In this document: positions 43,867-53,479 of the stretch, one piece after another
Layout: the number at the start of each line of letters is the position of its first letter
How positions within the stretch are numbered: the first letter of the stretch is position 1
Origin: JAJZIH01 sp021785265
GTDB lineage: Bacteria; Pseudomonadota; Gammaproteobacteria; JAKAQQ01
Length of the DNA stretch: 64,000 nucleotides
Assembly: GCA_027338645.1 (NCBI GenBank)
Contig: DAHWSH010000012.1
Span: 1 to 64,000 of the forward strand
Direction: 5' to 3'
The notes under the pieces: generated by a model
Told to the model about the DNA's origin: nothing
What the model saw: only the letters and a program-made list of their open reading frames with translations
Databases searched by the model: none
Program-made: the position numbers and the translations under genes

Positions 43867-45558
43867 ATGCCCACCCGACACCGATCCATCACCCTCCGAT
43901 CACCCCGGGGGCCCGAACGGAGTTGCGCCGGTTGGGTCCAGGAGGCTGCTCTCCGACTGCTTCACAATAATCTGGATCCGGAGGTCGGTGAGAAGCCCGA
44001 GGAACTCGTGGTCTATGGCGGCATCGGCCGGGCGGCGCGGGACTGGGAGTCCTTCGATGCCATCGTCGCGACCCTGCAGAGACTCGCCAACGACGAAACC
44101 CTGCTGATCCAGTCCGGGAAGCCTGTCGGCGTGTTTGAAACCCATGCGGACGCGCCCCGGATCCTGATCGCGAACTCCAATCTGGTGGGTCGCTGGGCGA
44201 CCTGGGAACACTTCGAGGAGCTCGACCGGAAGGGACTCATGATGTTCGGGCAGATGACCGCTGGATCCTGGATCTACATCGGTTCGCAGGGAATCGTAGA
44301 GGGGACCTACGAGACCTTTGCCCAGGCCGTCTCTCAGCATTACGGCGGGATCGCCACCGGCCGCTGGCTCCTCACCGCCGGGCTCGGCGGGATGGGCGGC
44401 GCACAACCCTTGGCCGCCACCTTTGCCGGGCTGTCCTGCCTTGCGGTCGAGGTTGACGAAACCCGTATCCGGCGGCGAGTGGCGAGTGGGTATCTGGATC
44501 GGATCGCCACCGGCCTGGAGGAGGCACTCGGATGCATCGAAGAGGCCCGCTCACGGGGTCGGACCGTCTCCGTGGGCTTGGTCGGCAACGCGGCCACGCT
44601 CTTCGAGACGATGGCCCAAAAGGGGATTCGGCCGGACCTCGTCACCGACCAGACCTCAGCCCACGATCCGTTGAATGGCTATATCCCGGTCGGACTTTCC
44701 CTGGACGAGGCCGCACGGATCCGGAAGACGGATCCCGACGAATACCGGACGCGAGCCCGCGAGTCGATTGCCCGTCATGTACGGGCCATGCTGGAATTCC
44801 ATGACCGGGGTATTCCGGTCTTCGACTACGGCAACAACATCCGGGCCGAGGCCCACGAGGCCGGGGTCGAGCGGGCCTTCGACTTCAAGGGTTTCGTCCC
44901 GCTCTACATTCGCCCGCTGTTCTGCGAAGGCCTGGGTCCCTTTCGCTGGGTTGCCCTGTCGGGGGATCCCGAGGACATTGCCCGGACCGATGCCAAGGCC
45001 CGCGAACTGTTTCCCGACAACCCAAGGCTCAACCGCTGGCTCGACATGGCCCAGGATCGCATCCGGTTCCAGGGTCTGCCAGCCCGGATTCTCTGGCTGG
45101 GTTACCGGGAACGCGACCGCTTGGGTCTCGCCTTCAACGAGATGATGGCCCGGGGCGAACTCCAGGCCCCGATTGCCATCGGCCGCGATCATCTGGATGC
45201 CGGTTCCGTGGCTTCGCCGTACCGCGAGACGGAAGGCATGCGCGACGGCTCCGACGCCGTGGCGGATTGGCCGATCCTGAATGCGCTGCTCAATGTGGCC
45301 TCGGGAGCTTCCTGGGTCAGTTTCCATCACGGGGGAGGTGTGGGTATGGGCTATGCCCTGCATGCGGGTCTGGTCGTGGTCTGTGATGGCACCCCCCGGG
45401 CCGCGCGTGCCCTTCGCCTCGCTTTGACCAACGATCCCGGAACCGGGGTCATGCGACATGCGGATGCAGGCTACCCGCGGGCGATTGAGGTGGCCCGCGA
45501 ACGAGGATTGGATCTGCCGATGATTGACGGAACCCGGCCCTCCCGCCGCCCGGGATGA
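43867..45558 (+). CDS. hutU: Urocanate hydratase
   Basis: The 563-residue NAD+-dependent urocanase performs the second step of histidine degradation, urocanate to imidazolonepropionate. Typical segments: RLLHNNLDPEVGEKPEELVVYGG, MFGQMTAGSWIYIGSQGIVEG, GLGGMGGAQPLAATFAG, DQTSAHDPLNGYIP and the C-terminal SFHHGGGVGMGYALHAG. A TAGAAT lies at 43808-43813 upstream. The stop overlaps the MFS gene by 4 nt, so the two are coexpressed, while the other hut genes lie further on in two divergent groups. Confidence 0.96.
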   Translation: MPTRHRSITLRSPRGPERSCAGWVQEAALRLLHNNLDPEVGEKPEELVVYGGIGRAARDWESFDAIVATLQRLANDETLLIQSGKPVGVFETHADAPRILIANSNLVGRWATWEHFEELDRKGLMMFGQMTAGSWIYIGSQGIVEGTYETFAQAVSQHYGGIATGRWLLTAGLGGMGGAQPLAATFAGLSCLAVEVDETRIRRRVASGYLDRIATGLEEALGCIEEARSRGRTVSVGLVGNAATLFETMAQKGIRPDLVTDQTSAHDPLNGYIPVGLSLDEAARIRKTDPDEYRTRARESIARHVRAMLEFHDRGIPVFDYGNNIRAEAHEAGVERAFDFKGFVPLYIRPLFCEGLGPFRWVALSGDPEDIARTDAKARELFPDNPRLNRWLDMAQDRIRFQGLPARILWLGYRERDRLGLAFNEMMARGELQAPIAIGRDHLDAGSVASPYRETEGMRDGSDAVADWPILNALLNVASGASWVSFHHGGGVGMGYALHAGLVVVCDGTPRAARALRLALTNDPGTGVMRHADAGYPRAIEVARERGLDLPMIDGTRPSRRPG

Positions 45559-46799
45559 GCCCGGCCCCCCCCCGAACGGAGGCGGAACCCAACGCGGAGT
45601 CCCGACTGCCGGGCACGGCCCGGGCCCTGATTGCCCTGCGCGGCGCCCGCAGTCTGGGTCAGGGGGCATTCTTCGTCGACCTTGCGCTTTATCTCGCCCG
45701 GCTCGGATGGTCCGGTACCGAGATCGGTCTCGTTCTCACGGGCGGCGGTCTCTTTACCGGTGCACTCTCCCTCGTGGTTGGATTTTCGAGCGACCGCCTG
45801 TCGCGCAAACCCTTTATTATCGCGAACGAATGCCTGACCCTGGTCGCTGCCGTAACCGCCTTTTTGGCAAAGACCCCCTGGCTGCTTGCGATCCCGATCG
45901 TGCTGGCCGGCTTCGGGCGGGGAGCCAACGGATCGGCAGGGCCCTTTGCGGCGGCGGAACAGGCCTGGCTCGCCCACCTCATTCCCTCCAAGCGGCGCGG
46001 GCGCGTTTTCAGCCTCAATACCGCAACGGGCTTCTTCGGCATGGGATTCGGTGCCCTGATTGCGATTTTCCCGGGTGTGGCGGGCCTCGGGCTTCTGGGT
46101 TATCGCCTCCTTTTTTTCCTGCCGGTCGTAGCCAGCCTGTTCAATCTCTCCGTTCTGTCCTTCCTCCGGGAAGTCCGCCCGCCGCCCGCCAGCCCGGCTC
46201 CCGTCCACCACGTCCAGGCGCAACGCCGGAAAGAGAACCGGAACCTCACCCGTCTCGTGCTCCTCAATTCGGTCAACGGTTTCGCCGTGGGATTGATCGG
46301 ACCGCTCATGTCCTACTGGTTGGCAGTCCGGTTCGGCGTGGGTCCAGCGGCCATCGCCCCCGTGATGGGACTGGCTTTTGCCGTGACCGGCGTGTCTTCG
46401 CTTTTGACCGGACGCCTCACGGAGCGGCTCGGGCTTGTCCGCTCGGTGGTGAGCCTGAGGAGTTTGGGGCTTATCCTGCTCGCCATCCTGCCCCTCATGC
46501 CGACCTTTGCTCTGGCCGCGCTCGTCTACTTCATCCGTTCGGCACTGAACCGGGGATCCGTGGGTGCCCGTCAGGCCGTGGTCATGTCGCTCGTGGGCGA
46601 TGAGCGGCGCGGATGGGCCACGAGCCTCAACGCCACGTCCTTCCAGTTTCCTCAAGCCGTGGGCCCGGTACTCTCCGGCACCCTGATCGAACAGGGTGAT
46701 CTCATCCTGCCGTTCTACCTGGCTTTCGTCCTGCAGCTTGTCTACGTGGTGGGATACTGGCGCCTGTTCCGTCACCTCGAGTCCGGCTCGACTCCGTAG
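45555..46799 (+). CDS. MFS transporter, coupled to hutU
   Basis: The 414-residue major facilitator has about 12 hydrophobic segments. The conserved loop 2-3 motif appears as GFSSDRLSRKP near residue 75, and a loop 8-9 equivalent as TGRLTERLGLV near 290. The ATG overlaps the hutU stop. The context suggests uptake of histidine or urocanate, or export of a pathway product, but the substrate cannot be inferred from sequence. The 3' end overlaps the convergent Sel1/hydroxylase gene by 28 nt. Confidence 0.82.
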   Translation: MSPAPPRTEAEPNAESRLPGTARALIALRGARSLGQGAFFVDLALYLARLGWSGTEIGLVLTGGGLFTGALSLVVGFSSDRLSRKPFIIANECLTLVAAVTAFLAKTPWLLAIPIVLAGFGRGANGSAGPFAAAEQAWLAHLIPSKRRGRVFSLNTATGFFGMGFGALIAIFPGVAGLGLLGYRLLFFLPVVASLFNLSVLSFLREVRPPPASPAPVHHVQAQRRKENRNLTRLVLLNSVNGFAVGLIGPLMSYWLAVRFGVGPAAIAPVMGLAFAVTGVSSLLTGRLTERLGLVRSVVSLRSLGLILLAILPLMPTFALAALVYFIRSALNRGSVGARQAVVMSLVGDERRGWATSLNATSFQFPQAVGPVLSGTLIEQGDLILPFYLAFVLQLVYVVGYWRLFRHLESGSTP

Positions 46800-48280
46800 A
46801 GCGGCCGTGCCCGGATCGCCGTCCGGAGCAGCCACTTCTCTCCCCGTTCGATCGGGCTGCCTTCGTGCCGACTCTGGGGATCGGGTTGCCCGTCAGATCG
46901 TACATTGCTGTGCCATACGCCGAGACCCGGGCGACCCCGGACCCGGAGGCCGGTTTCGGGGTAGTGGGTCTCCCCGCCCGTCTCGGGTGCACGCAGGTAG
47001 ATCAAAAAGGTGCCCACACGCTGTCCGCCCGGATCTCCTGAACGGGCATATTCCGCAAGACGTCTGTCATCGAAATAGTCGACGTGCTCGGCATAGCGGT
47101 GCCCGGTCCGGTAACGGAGAACCGAAAAAGGTTCGATCCGTTCCGGTGGGATGCCGAGGGCGACGGCCACGCGTGCCGCGATCCAGTGGATGGTCACATC
47201 GGCCTGGGGCAGTCTCAGCATCGCTACTTCTCCACTGAAGGCATCGTTTTCATTGGACAGGGTATCTTTGACTTTCCAGCTGGCGGGTCCCAGTTCATGC
47301 CAGACGAGTTCCATGACGTGGGCCAGGATTTCGGGATCGAGGAAGTCGGGGTATTCGTAGACATGCGGGCTCATCGAGCGTTCGACCGCGGCGGGAGTGG
47401 GGGTGACTGACCGGGGCAAGGTCCGTCCGGCATCCGAGAGGGGGCCTAGGGCGGGTAGGGGATCGAGTGCGAGCGTTGGCTTTTGGATCATCCGCCGCCA
47501 GTGTTCATGGGCCAGGTCATTGAGGAAGCCCGGACGACTGAGTTCGGGTGCCTGTCGGGACTCGAGTGCCCCCACGGCCGCCTCGAATCCGCTCCGGTGA
47601 CGTTCCAGTTGGCCGGTGAGTTCCAGGGAAGCCTCCCGTTGTTCAAAGCTGAGCTCACGGGCGCAGCGTTCCAGGAGGTCTCCGGACTGGGGGTATCCCA
47701 GTGCCGAGGCCTGGCCGGCCAGCGCGTGGGCCGCCGCGGGATCGAGGGGCGGGTTCCGAGTGAGGTCGAGGGCCGCACTGAAATATCCCCTGGGATATGC
47801 CAAGGCGGCCTGCCAGAGCCGGGCCCTGCGGGCCAGATCCGGGTGGGGAGGAAGGCCGATGCCATGCTCCAGGCAGAAGGCCAGGTGACCAAATCCCACG
47901 GGATAACCGAGCCGGGCCGTTTTCTCGTACAAGGATAGGGCACGCACCGGATCCTCCGGGCAACCCCAACCGAGGAGGGAGAGATCCCCTAGGCGGTCCA
48001 GCGCGGCAGGGAGGTTCGCCTGGGCGGCGACCTCATAGGCCGCTGCAGCCCGCGCGAGCGATTCCGGGCCAACAATCCTTTGGCTATGGAAATCTCCCAG
48101 GGCCAGCGGGGCCAGGGGGTGTCCTGAGCGGGCGGCGGCTTCGATCCACTCGAGTCCTTCATTTTCCGCCGGATCCCCATGCCGACTTTTGGCCAAAAGA
48201 GCCTGGCCGAGTGCCAGCATAGCCTCGGGATCACCTCCGCGTGCCCGTTCCTTGAGGAGCGTTTCATCTGGACGGTTCAT
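46772..48280 (-). CDS. Sel1-repeat protein with prolyl-4-hydroxylase-like 2-oxoglutarate/Fe(II) domain
   Basis: The 502-residue protein has Sel1/TPR-like repeats in its N-terminal half (for example RALSLYEKTARLGYPVGFGH and EGLEWIEAAARSGHPLAPLA). The C-terminal ~200 residues are a P4H-alpha-like dioxygenase: the HxD iron ligands in RYAEHVDYFDD, GTFLIYLRAPETGGETHYPE, and the distal His plus 2-oxoglutarate-binding Lys in SRHEGSPIERGEKWLLRTAI. The ATG overlaps the hutH stop by 4 nt, so it is the third gene of a hutI-hutH operon. Its substrate is unknown; there is no signal peptide, so it probably acts on a cytoplasmic protein or metabolite. Confidence 0.8.
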   Translation of the reverse strand: MNRPDETLLKERARGGDPEAMLALGQALLAKSRHGDPAENEGLEWIEAAARSGHPLAPLALGDFHSQRIVGPESLARAAAAYEVAAQANLPAALDRLGDLSLLGWGCPEDPVRALSLYEKTARLGYPVGFGHLAFCLEHGIGLPPHPDLARRARLWQAALAYPRGYFSAALDLTRNPPLDPAAAHALAGQASALGYPQSGDLLERCARELSFEQREASLELTGQLERHRSGFEAAVGALESRQAPELSRPGFLNDLAHEHWRRMIQKPTLALDPLPALGPLSDAGRTLPRSVTPTPAAVERSMSPHVYEYPDFLDPEILAHVMELVWHELGPASWKVKDTLSNENDAFSGEVAMLRLPQADVTIHWIAARVAVALGIPPERIEPFSVLRYRTGHRYAEHVDYFDDRRLAEYARSGDPGGQRVGTFLIYLRAPETGGETHYPETGLRVRGRPGLGVWHSNVRSDGQPDPQSRHEGSPIERGEKWLLRTAIRARPLYGVEPDSR

Positions 48281-49815
48281 GAACGTCCCCTCGGCCGGTC
48301 CGTCTCTTCGGTCGCAGGCCAGATTCCGCCCCAGGTCTTGGGGTCGGCCACGAGTTCGGACAAGGATCGGATATCGCAGTCGAGACGGCGGTCCCCGGTA
48401 TGGACGGGAACCCGTTCACGAGCCTTTCGGTAGAGTGCTTCGAGCGGGGGTGTCGTGGTGAGCGGGCGCAGGTAGTCCAGGGCCGCAGCCGCGGCGAGCC
48501 ACTCGATAGCGAGAATGGCCCCGACGTTCCGGGCGATCATGAGCAGCTTGTAGCCGGCCCAGGGGGCCATGCTCACGTGGTCTTCCTGACCGGCCGAGGT
48601 CGGAAGCGAGTCGATCGTCGCGGGATGGGCCAGGGTCTTGTTTTCGGAGGCGAGCGCAGCGGCGCTCACGTGGGCGATCATGAAGCCCGATTCGACTCCG
48701 GGTTCCCGTGCCAGGAACGGTGGCAGATGTGGGTTGACCTGACGCATGAAGAGGTCGATGCGTCGCTCGCTCTGGGCTCCGATTTCCGACAGCGCGATCG
48801 CCATGAAGTCGGCTTGGGCCGCGATCGGTTCGGCATGGAAGTTTCCACCCGAGAGAATCGTCTCACCGAAGACCAGGGGATTGTCGGTCGCCCCGTTCAT
48901 TTCCCGGGTGAGAACCTCGCGGGCCTGCTCCAGGGTCTCATCCACCATACCCAGGACCTGGGGGAGGCAACGGACGGCATAGGGATCCTGTACCCGGTCA
49001 CAGTCCCGATGGCTTTCATGGATCGCGGATTCGGTGAGCAGGGCCTGAAAACGTCGTGCCACACGGATCTGACCCTTCTGCCCACGGGCTTCATGGATCC
49101 GCCGATCGAAAGGAGCGTGACTTCCACACAAAGCCTCCGTACTCAGGGCACCGATGGCGATTGCGCCAGCCAGTAGTGTTTCCCCCCAAAAGTAACCTTC
49201 GAGGGCGAGCGCCGTGGACAGTTGGGTGCCGTTCAGGAGCGCGAGGGCTTCTTTGGCCTCGAGCCGGAGAGGAGGAAGCCCCGCCGCCTGGTTGACCTCC
49301 GGGCCTTCGAGCCGACGACCGGCCTGGGTGGCCTCGCCCTCGCCGATCAGGGCGAGGACCAGGTGGGCCAGGGGGGCGAGATCGCCCGAGGCGCCGACTG
49401 ACCCCCGTTCAGGGATCTCCGGCAGCACGTCGTGGTTCCAGAAGGCCAGAAGCTGGTCGACCACGAGGCTTCGGACACCGGAAAGGCCGAGCGCCAGGCT
49501 GTTGGCCTTGAGGAGGAGAATACGACGTACGAGCTCTGGGGCGAGGGCTGAACCGATCCCGGTGCTGTGGCTGCGTGCCAGGTTGTATTGCAGCTCGATT
49601 CGGCGGTTGCCGATGTGCCGGTTGGCGAACGCGCCGAACCCCGTATTGAGACCGTAATAGGGCCGTTCCGACTGGGCCAGCCGGCCGACGGTGGCCGCGC
49701 TCGCCTCCATGCGTCGACGGGCGCTCTCCGCGAGCGTGAGTTGCGGCCGCTGGGCTTCCCAGGCCCGCAGGGTGGCCACGCTCAGTTGACCCCCCTCGAG
49801 GACTTCGCTTTTCAT
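48277..49815 (-). CDS. hutH: Histidine ammonia-lyase
   Basis: The 512-residue enzyme starts at ATG 49815, which overlaps the hutI stop. The MIO cofactor forms from Ala-Ser-Gly in GSVGASGDLAPLAHL. Other signatures are YGLNTGFGAFANRHI, LQYNLARSHSTGIG and NKTLAHPATIDSLPTSAGQEDHVSM. It deaminates histidine to urocanate. The frame stays open far upstream to 50259 as a GC-rich extension inside hutI and is not the true start. Confidence 0.95.
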   Translation of the reverse strand: MKSEVLEGGQLSVATLRAWEAQRPQLTLAESARRRMEASAATVGRLAQSERPYYGLNTGFGAFANRHIGNRRIELQYNLARSHSTGIGSALAPELVRRILLLKANSLALGLSGVRSLVVDQLLAFWNHDVLPEIPERGSVGASGDLAPLAHLVLALIGEGEATQAGRRLEGPEVNQAAGLPPLRLEAKEALALLNGTQLSTALALEGYFWGETLLAGAIAIGALSTEALCGSHAPFDRRIHEARGQKGQIRVARRFQALLTESAIHESHRDCDRVQDPYAVRCLPQVLGMVDETLEQAREVLTREMNGATDNPLVFGETILSGGNFHAEPIAAQADFMAIALSEIGAQSERRIDLFMRQVNPHLPPFLAREPGVESGFMIAHVSAAALASENKTLAHPATIDSLPTSAGQEDHVSMAPWAGYKLLMIARNVGAILAIEWLAAAAALDYLRPLTTTPPLEALYRKARERVPVHTGDRRLDCDIRSLSELVADPKTWGGIWPATEETDRPRGRS

Positions 49816-50996
49816 CGTCTTTCTCCCCGATAAAAACTCATGGTCGGACGGCATCCGCCCGGGGCGTAGAGCAGGGATTCCGGTCGGCTCAGGTCCCAGA
49901 GGTTGAAGTCGGCGCTCTGACCGACCGCGAGGGTTCCAAAATCCGGCTGCGGGTCGAGGGCGCGGGCGGCGTTTTTGGTAATTCCGAGCAGGGCCTCGGT
50001 CGGCGTGAGCGAGAAATGCCGGACCGCCTCCTGGGCGGCGCGGAGCAGGCTCGGGTCCGGCGCGGTTCCCGGATTGAGGTCGGAGGCAATCGCGATCGGC
50101 ACCGCCGCTTTTCGGAGCGCGTCCACCGGAGGCTTTCGGGTCTGCCCTAAAAACAGGGCTGCGGTCGGCAGGAGAACGGCGACGGTCCCGCTTCGTGCCA
50201 GGGCTCGGACATCGTCGGGCCCGCTTTCGTCCAGATGGTCGCAGGAGACCGCTCCCCAATCCGCAGCCCGTATGGTCGCACCGAGCCGGGTTCGCTGGTC
50301 GGTATGGGCATGGAGCGCACAGGAAAGGCTTTTGGCCCGCTCGAACAGGCGATCGAGGTGTTCGGGTCCGAAGGCGATGGCATCGACATAAATGTCGACG
50401 GCACGGGTGAGGCCGGTCTCGATGCAGGCCGGCAGCATGTCGTCCATCACCCGCTCAAGATAGCGGGCTGGATCCTCGCCGGGGGGCGGGACGTGGGCAC
50501 CGAGGAAGGTCGGTACAATACGGCTCTTGAGAATGGGGCCGAGTGCCTGGGCGGCCTGGAGCAGGCGCATCTCGGTCTCGCGTTCGAGTCCGTACCCGCT
50601 TTTGACCTCGAGCGTCGTCACCCCTTCGGCAATGAGCGGAACCGCATGCTGAACCCCGAGATCGATCAGTTCTGTGAGAGTGGCCCGGCGGGTGGCCTGG
50701 ACCGTGTGGAAAATCCCGCCTCCGGCCTTGATCTGGGCTTCGTAGCTCTGTCCGGAAAGACGGGCCAGGTATTCATCGAGCCGATCCCCCGCGTAGACGG
50801 CATGCGTGTGACAATCCACGAATCCCGGGAGAACGAGTCGGCCCCCTCCGTCGAGATGTCGTCGCCGGGGGGCTTCGGGTGGGGGATCCAGCGCGGTAAT
50901 CCGCCCGGCTTCAACTCCGATGGCGGTTTCAGGGCGGCAGGAAAGATCCTGTTCGCAGGAGCAGATCCGGACATTGTCGATGACGAGATCAAACAT
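49812..50996 (-). CDS. hutI: Imidazolonepropionase
   Basis: The 394-residue amidohydrolase-superfamily enzyme converts imidazolonepropionate to N-formimidoylglutamate. Metal-binding HxH is in FVDCHTHAVYAGDR; GGGIFHTVQATR, VKSGYGLERETEMR and IASDLNPGT are typical. It is the first gene of a minus-strand hutI-hutH-hydroxylase operon. The ATG (50996-50994) shares bases with the hutF ATG on the other strand. Confidence 0.95.
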   Translation of the reverse strand: MFDLVIDNVRICSCEQDLSCRPETAIGVEAGRITALDPPPEAPRRRHLDGGGRLVLPGFVDCHTHAVYAGDRLDEYLARLSGQSYEAQIKAGGGIFHTVQATRRATLTELIDLGVQHAVPLIAEGVTTLEVKSGYGLERETEMRLLQAAQALGPILKSRIVPTFLGAHVPPPGEDPARYLERVMDDMLPACIETGLTRAVDIYVDAIAFGPEHLDRLFERAKSLSCALHAHTDQRTRLGATIRAADWGAVSCDHLDESGPDDVRALARSGTVAVLLPTAALFLGQTRKPPVDALRKAAVPIAIASDLNPGTAPDPSLLRAAQEAVRHFSLTPTEALLGITKNAARALDPQPDFGTLAVGQSADFNLWDLSRPESLLYAPGGCRPTMSFYRGERR

Positions 50997-52347
50997 GGGT
51001 GAGCGGGCATTCCCCAGCCGGCGGCTCGCGTTCCGCTATGTTCTCACATCCGGAGGTTGGCTTCGGGATCAGTCGATGGGGATCGATGGAGAGGGCCGGA
51101 TTACGGATCTCGCCAAGGCGAGCGGACCCTGGGATGGAGGGATGGCCCTTCCCGGCATGCCCAACGGCCATAGCCATGCCTTCCAGCGGGCACTCGTCGG
51201 CTTGGGGGAGAAGGCCCGGGGGGCGGATGATTTCTGGAGCTGGCGTGAACTCATGTACCGGGTGGCGGAGAAACTGGAACCCGAGGCGCTCGAGTCGCTC
51301 GCGATCCTTGCCTATACGGAAATGCTGGCTGCCGGATTCACGACCGTGGCCGAGTTTTTTTATCTCCACCACGGGGTAGATGGAACCCCCGGCACGGCCA
51401 TGGCCGAAGCCATGAGCCGGGCAGCCCGAATCTCCGGCATCCGGCAGCGACTGGTCCTTGCTTACTACGAGCGGGGAGGAATCGACCGACCCCTCGAGCC
51501 GGTGCAACGGAAGCGCTTCGCCCATCCGTCACCGGCGGACTTTGCGAACTATGCCCGGACGTTCGCGGACCAACCGATTGCGATTGCGGCCCACTCGATC
51601 CGGGCCGTCTCGCCTGATTCCCTGGTGTATCTCGGCCACCTCGCCGACGAGCTTACGGGAGGGCTCTTCCATATCCACGTGGCCGAGCAGGAAAGCGAGG
51701 TGGTCCAATCGCACTCTGCCTACGGGGTCGGTCCCATCGCTCACCTGGATCAACTCGGGCTCGTGGGGACGGGGTTCCAGGCGGTCCATGCGACCCATGC
51801 CGACTCCGCCGAACGCGCCCTGCTCATCGAGCGGGGCGCGAATGTGGTGCTCTGCCCGATCACGGAGGCCTACCTGGGCGATGGACTGTTCCCGGCAGGC
51901 GAGTATCTGGCACGGAAGGGATCCTGGGCGATTGGTTCGGATGCCAATGTCCGTCTGGATGCCTTGGAGGAACTCCGCCTTCTGGAATACGGCCAACGAC
52001 TCCATTTGCGGCAGCGAGGCAATCTGGCCGGTCCTTGTGGCTTGGCCACCCGGCTCTGGCAGGAAGCCGCCCAGGGTGGAGCGCGCGCTGTCGGCTTTCC
52101 CGTCGGCCGGATCGAACCGGGTGCCTTTGCCGATCTCGTGGTACTCGAGGATCCCACCCTCTTCGGCGGGGGCGATCCGGAGGTCGGGTTCGATGCCTTT
52201 CTTCTGGGGGGATCGCGCGAGAGCGTCCGACGGGTCTACATCGGCGGGGAGCTGCGGTGGCCGATCGAACCCGTGCGGAATGAGACGATCCGGCGGGAGG
52301 CAGGTGATTGGATCACGGGCTTGCGCGAGGCGGTGACCCGTGGGTGA
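50995..52347 (+). CDS. hutF: Formimidoylglutamate deiminase
   Basis: The 450-residue amidohydrolase (ATZ/TRZ-like) starts at ATG 50995. It has the HxH metal motif in GMPNGHSHAFQRALVGLGE, HIHVAEQESEV, AVHATHADSAERAL and the catalytic Asp in AIGSDANVRLDALEE. It deiminates N-formimidoylglutamate to N-formylglutamate and ammonia, defining the HutF/HutG route instead of formiminoglutamase. The gene end overlaps hutG by 8 nt. Confidence 0.94.
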   Translation: MGERAFPSRRLAFRYVLTSGGWLRDQSMGIDGEGRITDLAKASGPWDGGMALPGMPNGHSHAFQRALVGLGEKARGADDFWSWRELMYRVAEKLEPEALESLAILAYTEMLAAGFTTVAEFFYLHHGVDGTPGTAMAEAMSRAARISGIRQRLVLAYYERGGIDRPLEPVQRKRFAHPSPADFANYARTFADQPIAIAAHSIRAVSPDSLVYLGHLADELTGGLFHIHVAEQESEVVQSHSAYGVGPIAHLDQLGLVGTGFQAVHATHADSAERALLIERGANVVLCPITEAYLGDGLFPAGEYLARKGSWAIGSDANVRLDALEELRLLEYGQRLHLRQRGNLAGPCGLATRLWQEAAQGGARAVGFPVGRIEPGAFADLVVLEDPTLFGGGDPEVGFDAFLLGGSRESVRRVYIGGELRWPIEPVRNETIRREAGDWITGLREAVTRG

Positions 52348-53212
52348 TTTCAGGATCGACTTTGAGGGGGAACCCTGGCGAATACGTCCGGCCCGAGAAC
52401 CCCTCCGACCGATCGTGGCCTCGATTCCCCATGCCGGTGTTGCGGTCCCGCCCCCAATTGCCGCCCGTTTTGCCTCGAAGGCGATCTCCGGGCTGCCCAT
52501 GACCGACTGGGACCTCGACGAACTCTACGATTTTCTGCCGGAGTTGGGCATCGTCACTTTGATTGCTACCCAAAGCCGCTTTGTGGCCGACTGCAACCGG
52601 CCGCCGAAAGGAGAAGCACTTTACCCCGGACGCTTCGAGACGGGCCTGGTCCCGACTCGGACTTTCGATGGCGATCCGGTCTGGACGGAAGTGCCGGATG
52701 CCGCGTGGGTCGAGGAGGCTCGGCTCCGGGTCTGGCAGCCTTATCACGATCGTCTCAGAGCTCTGCTCGATCAGTGGCACGGACGCTTCGGGAGGATCGT
52801 TCTTTTGGATCTGCATAGTGTGAGTTCACTCCCGAACCGGATCTCTCCAGCTCTCGTGGAGGAGATCTTTCTGGGCGACCGGGATGGCCAAAGCGCGGAA
52901 TGCGGAGTTCGGGAAAGCATCCGCCAGGCCTACATTGAGGAAGATTTCACGGTCTCCGTGAACCACCCCTACAAGGGCGGCTACATCACCGCCCACTATG
53001 GTCGCCCGCCTGCTGTCCAGGCCGTCCAGATCGAGATGGCGGAGCGGGTCTATCTCGACGAGCAAAAGCCTGGGAACCGCGATCCGGTGCGCTGGCGGGA
53101 GGCCCGTGAACGGATTCGGCGGGTCTGGGAACGCTTCGTCCCGGCATTCGACCCAAAGCCCGGTATGGGACAGACCGGGTCGAGCCGAGGAGGAGCCTCA
53201 GGGTCCCAGTGA
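52340..53212 (+). CDS. hutG: N-formylglutamate deformylase
   Basis: The 290-residue N-formylglutamate amidohydrolase starts at GTG 52340. Signatures: VASIPHAGVAVP, DWDLDELYDFLPELGI, LIATQSRFVADCNRPPKG, VLLDLHSVSSLP and NHPYKGGYITAHYG. It releases formate and glutamate, the final step of histidine catabolism here. It is translationally coupled to hutF. Confidence 0.94.
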   Translation: MGDFRIDFEGEPWRIRPAREPLRPIVASIPHAGVAVPPPIAARFASKAISGLPMTDWDLDELYDFLPELGIVTLIATQSRFVADCNRPPKGEALYPGRFETGLVPTRTFDGDPVWTEVPDAAWVEEARLRVWQPYHDRLRALLDQWHGRFGRIVLLDLHSVSSLPNRISPALVEEIFLGDRDGQSAECGVRESIRQAYIEEDFTVSVNHPYKGGYITAHYGRPPAVQAVQIEMAERVYLDEQKPGNRDPVRWREARERIRRVWERFVPAFDPKPGMGQTGSSRGGASGSQ

Positions 53213-53256
53213 GCTGAGGGGCTCCCTGAGAACCCCATCAGGGACCGAGGAGCCTG
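53196..53256 (+). terminator. Overlapping hairpins after hutG, no T tract
   Basis: CCTCAG (53196-53201) can pair with CTGAGG (53214-53219), and CCCTGA (53224-53229) with TCAGGG (53238-53243). A larger pairing GGCTCC/GGAGCC encloses the second hairpin. There is no downstream T run, so intrinsic termination is uncertain. Confidence 0.3.
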
Positions 53257-53479
53257 AACATAGGGTCATCCTGCGATCATGACCCCTTAAGTAATCTCCC
53301 ATTACACACCGGTTTCAAAACCCCTTTATTTACAATGGCTCGTCACATGCCACCCTGAGTGCCAAAGGGGCCGGACTCATACAGAGAGACTTGCCTCAAG
53401 TCCCGTCCCTCGTGTAGGATAACCAGTTCGTGTTGCTTGATTTTCCACCGGTTTGGCGAGTGGGCGGGGGCAGGTTTTC

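Noticed and set aside
45471..46835. 454-codon minus-strand frame opposite the MFS gene
   Set aside because: Product is low-complexity and charged without motifs; the plus-strand MFS has membrane segments and family motifs.
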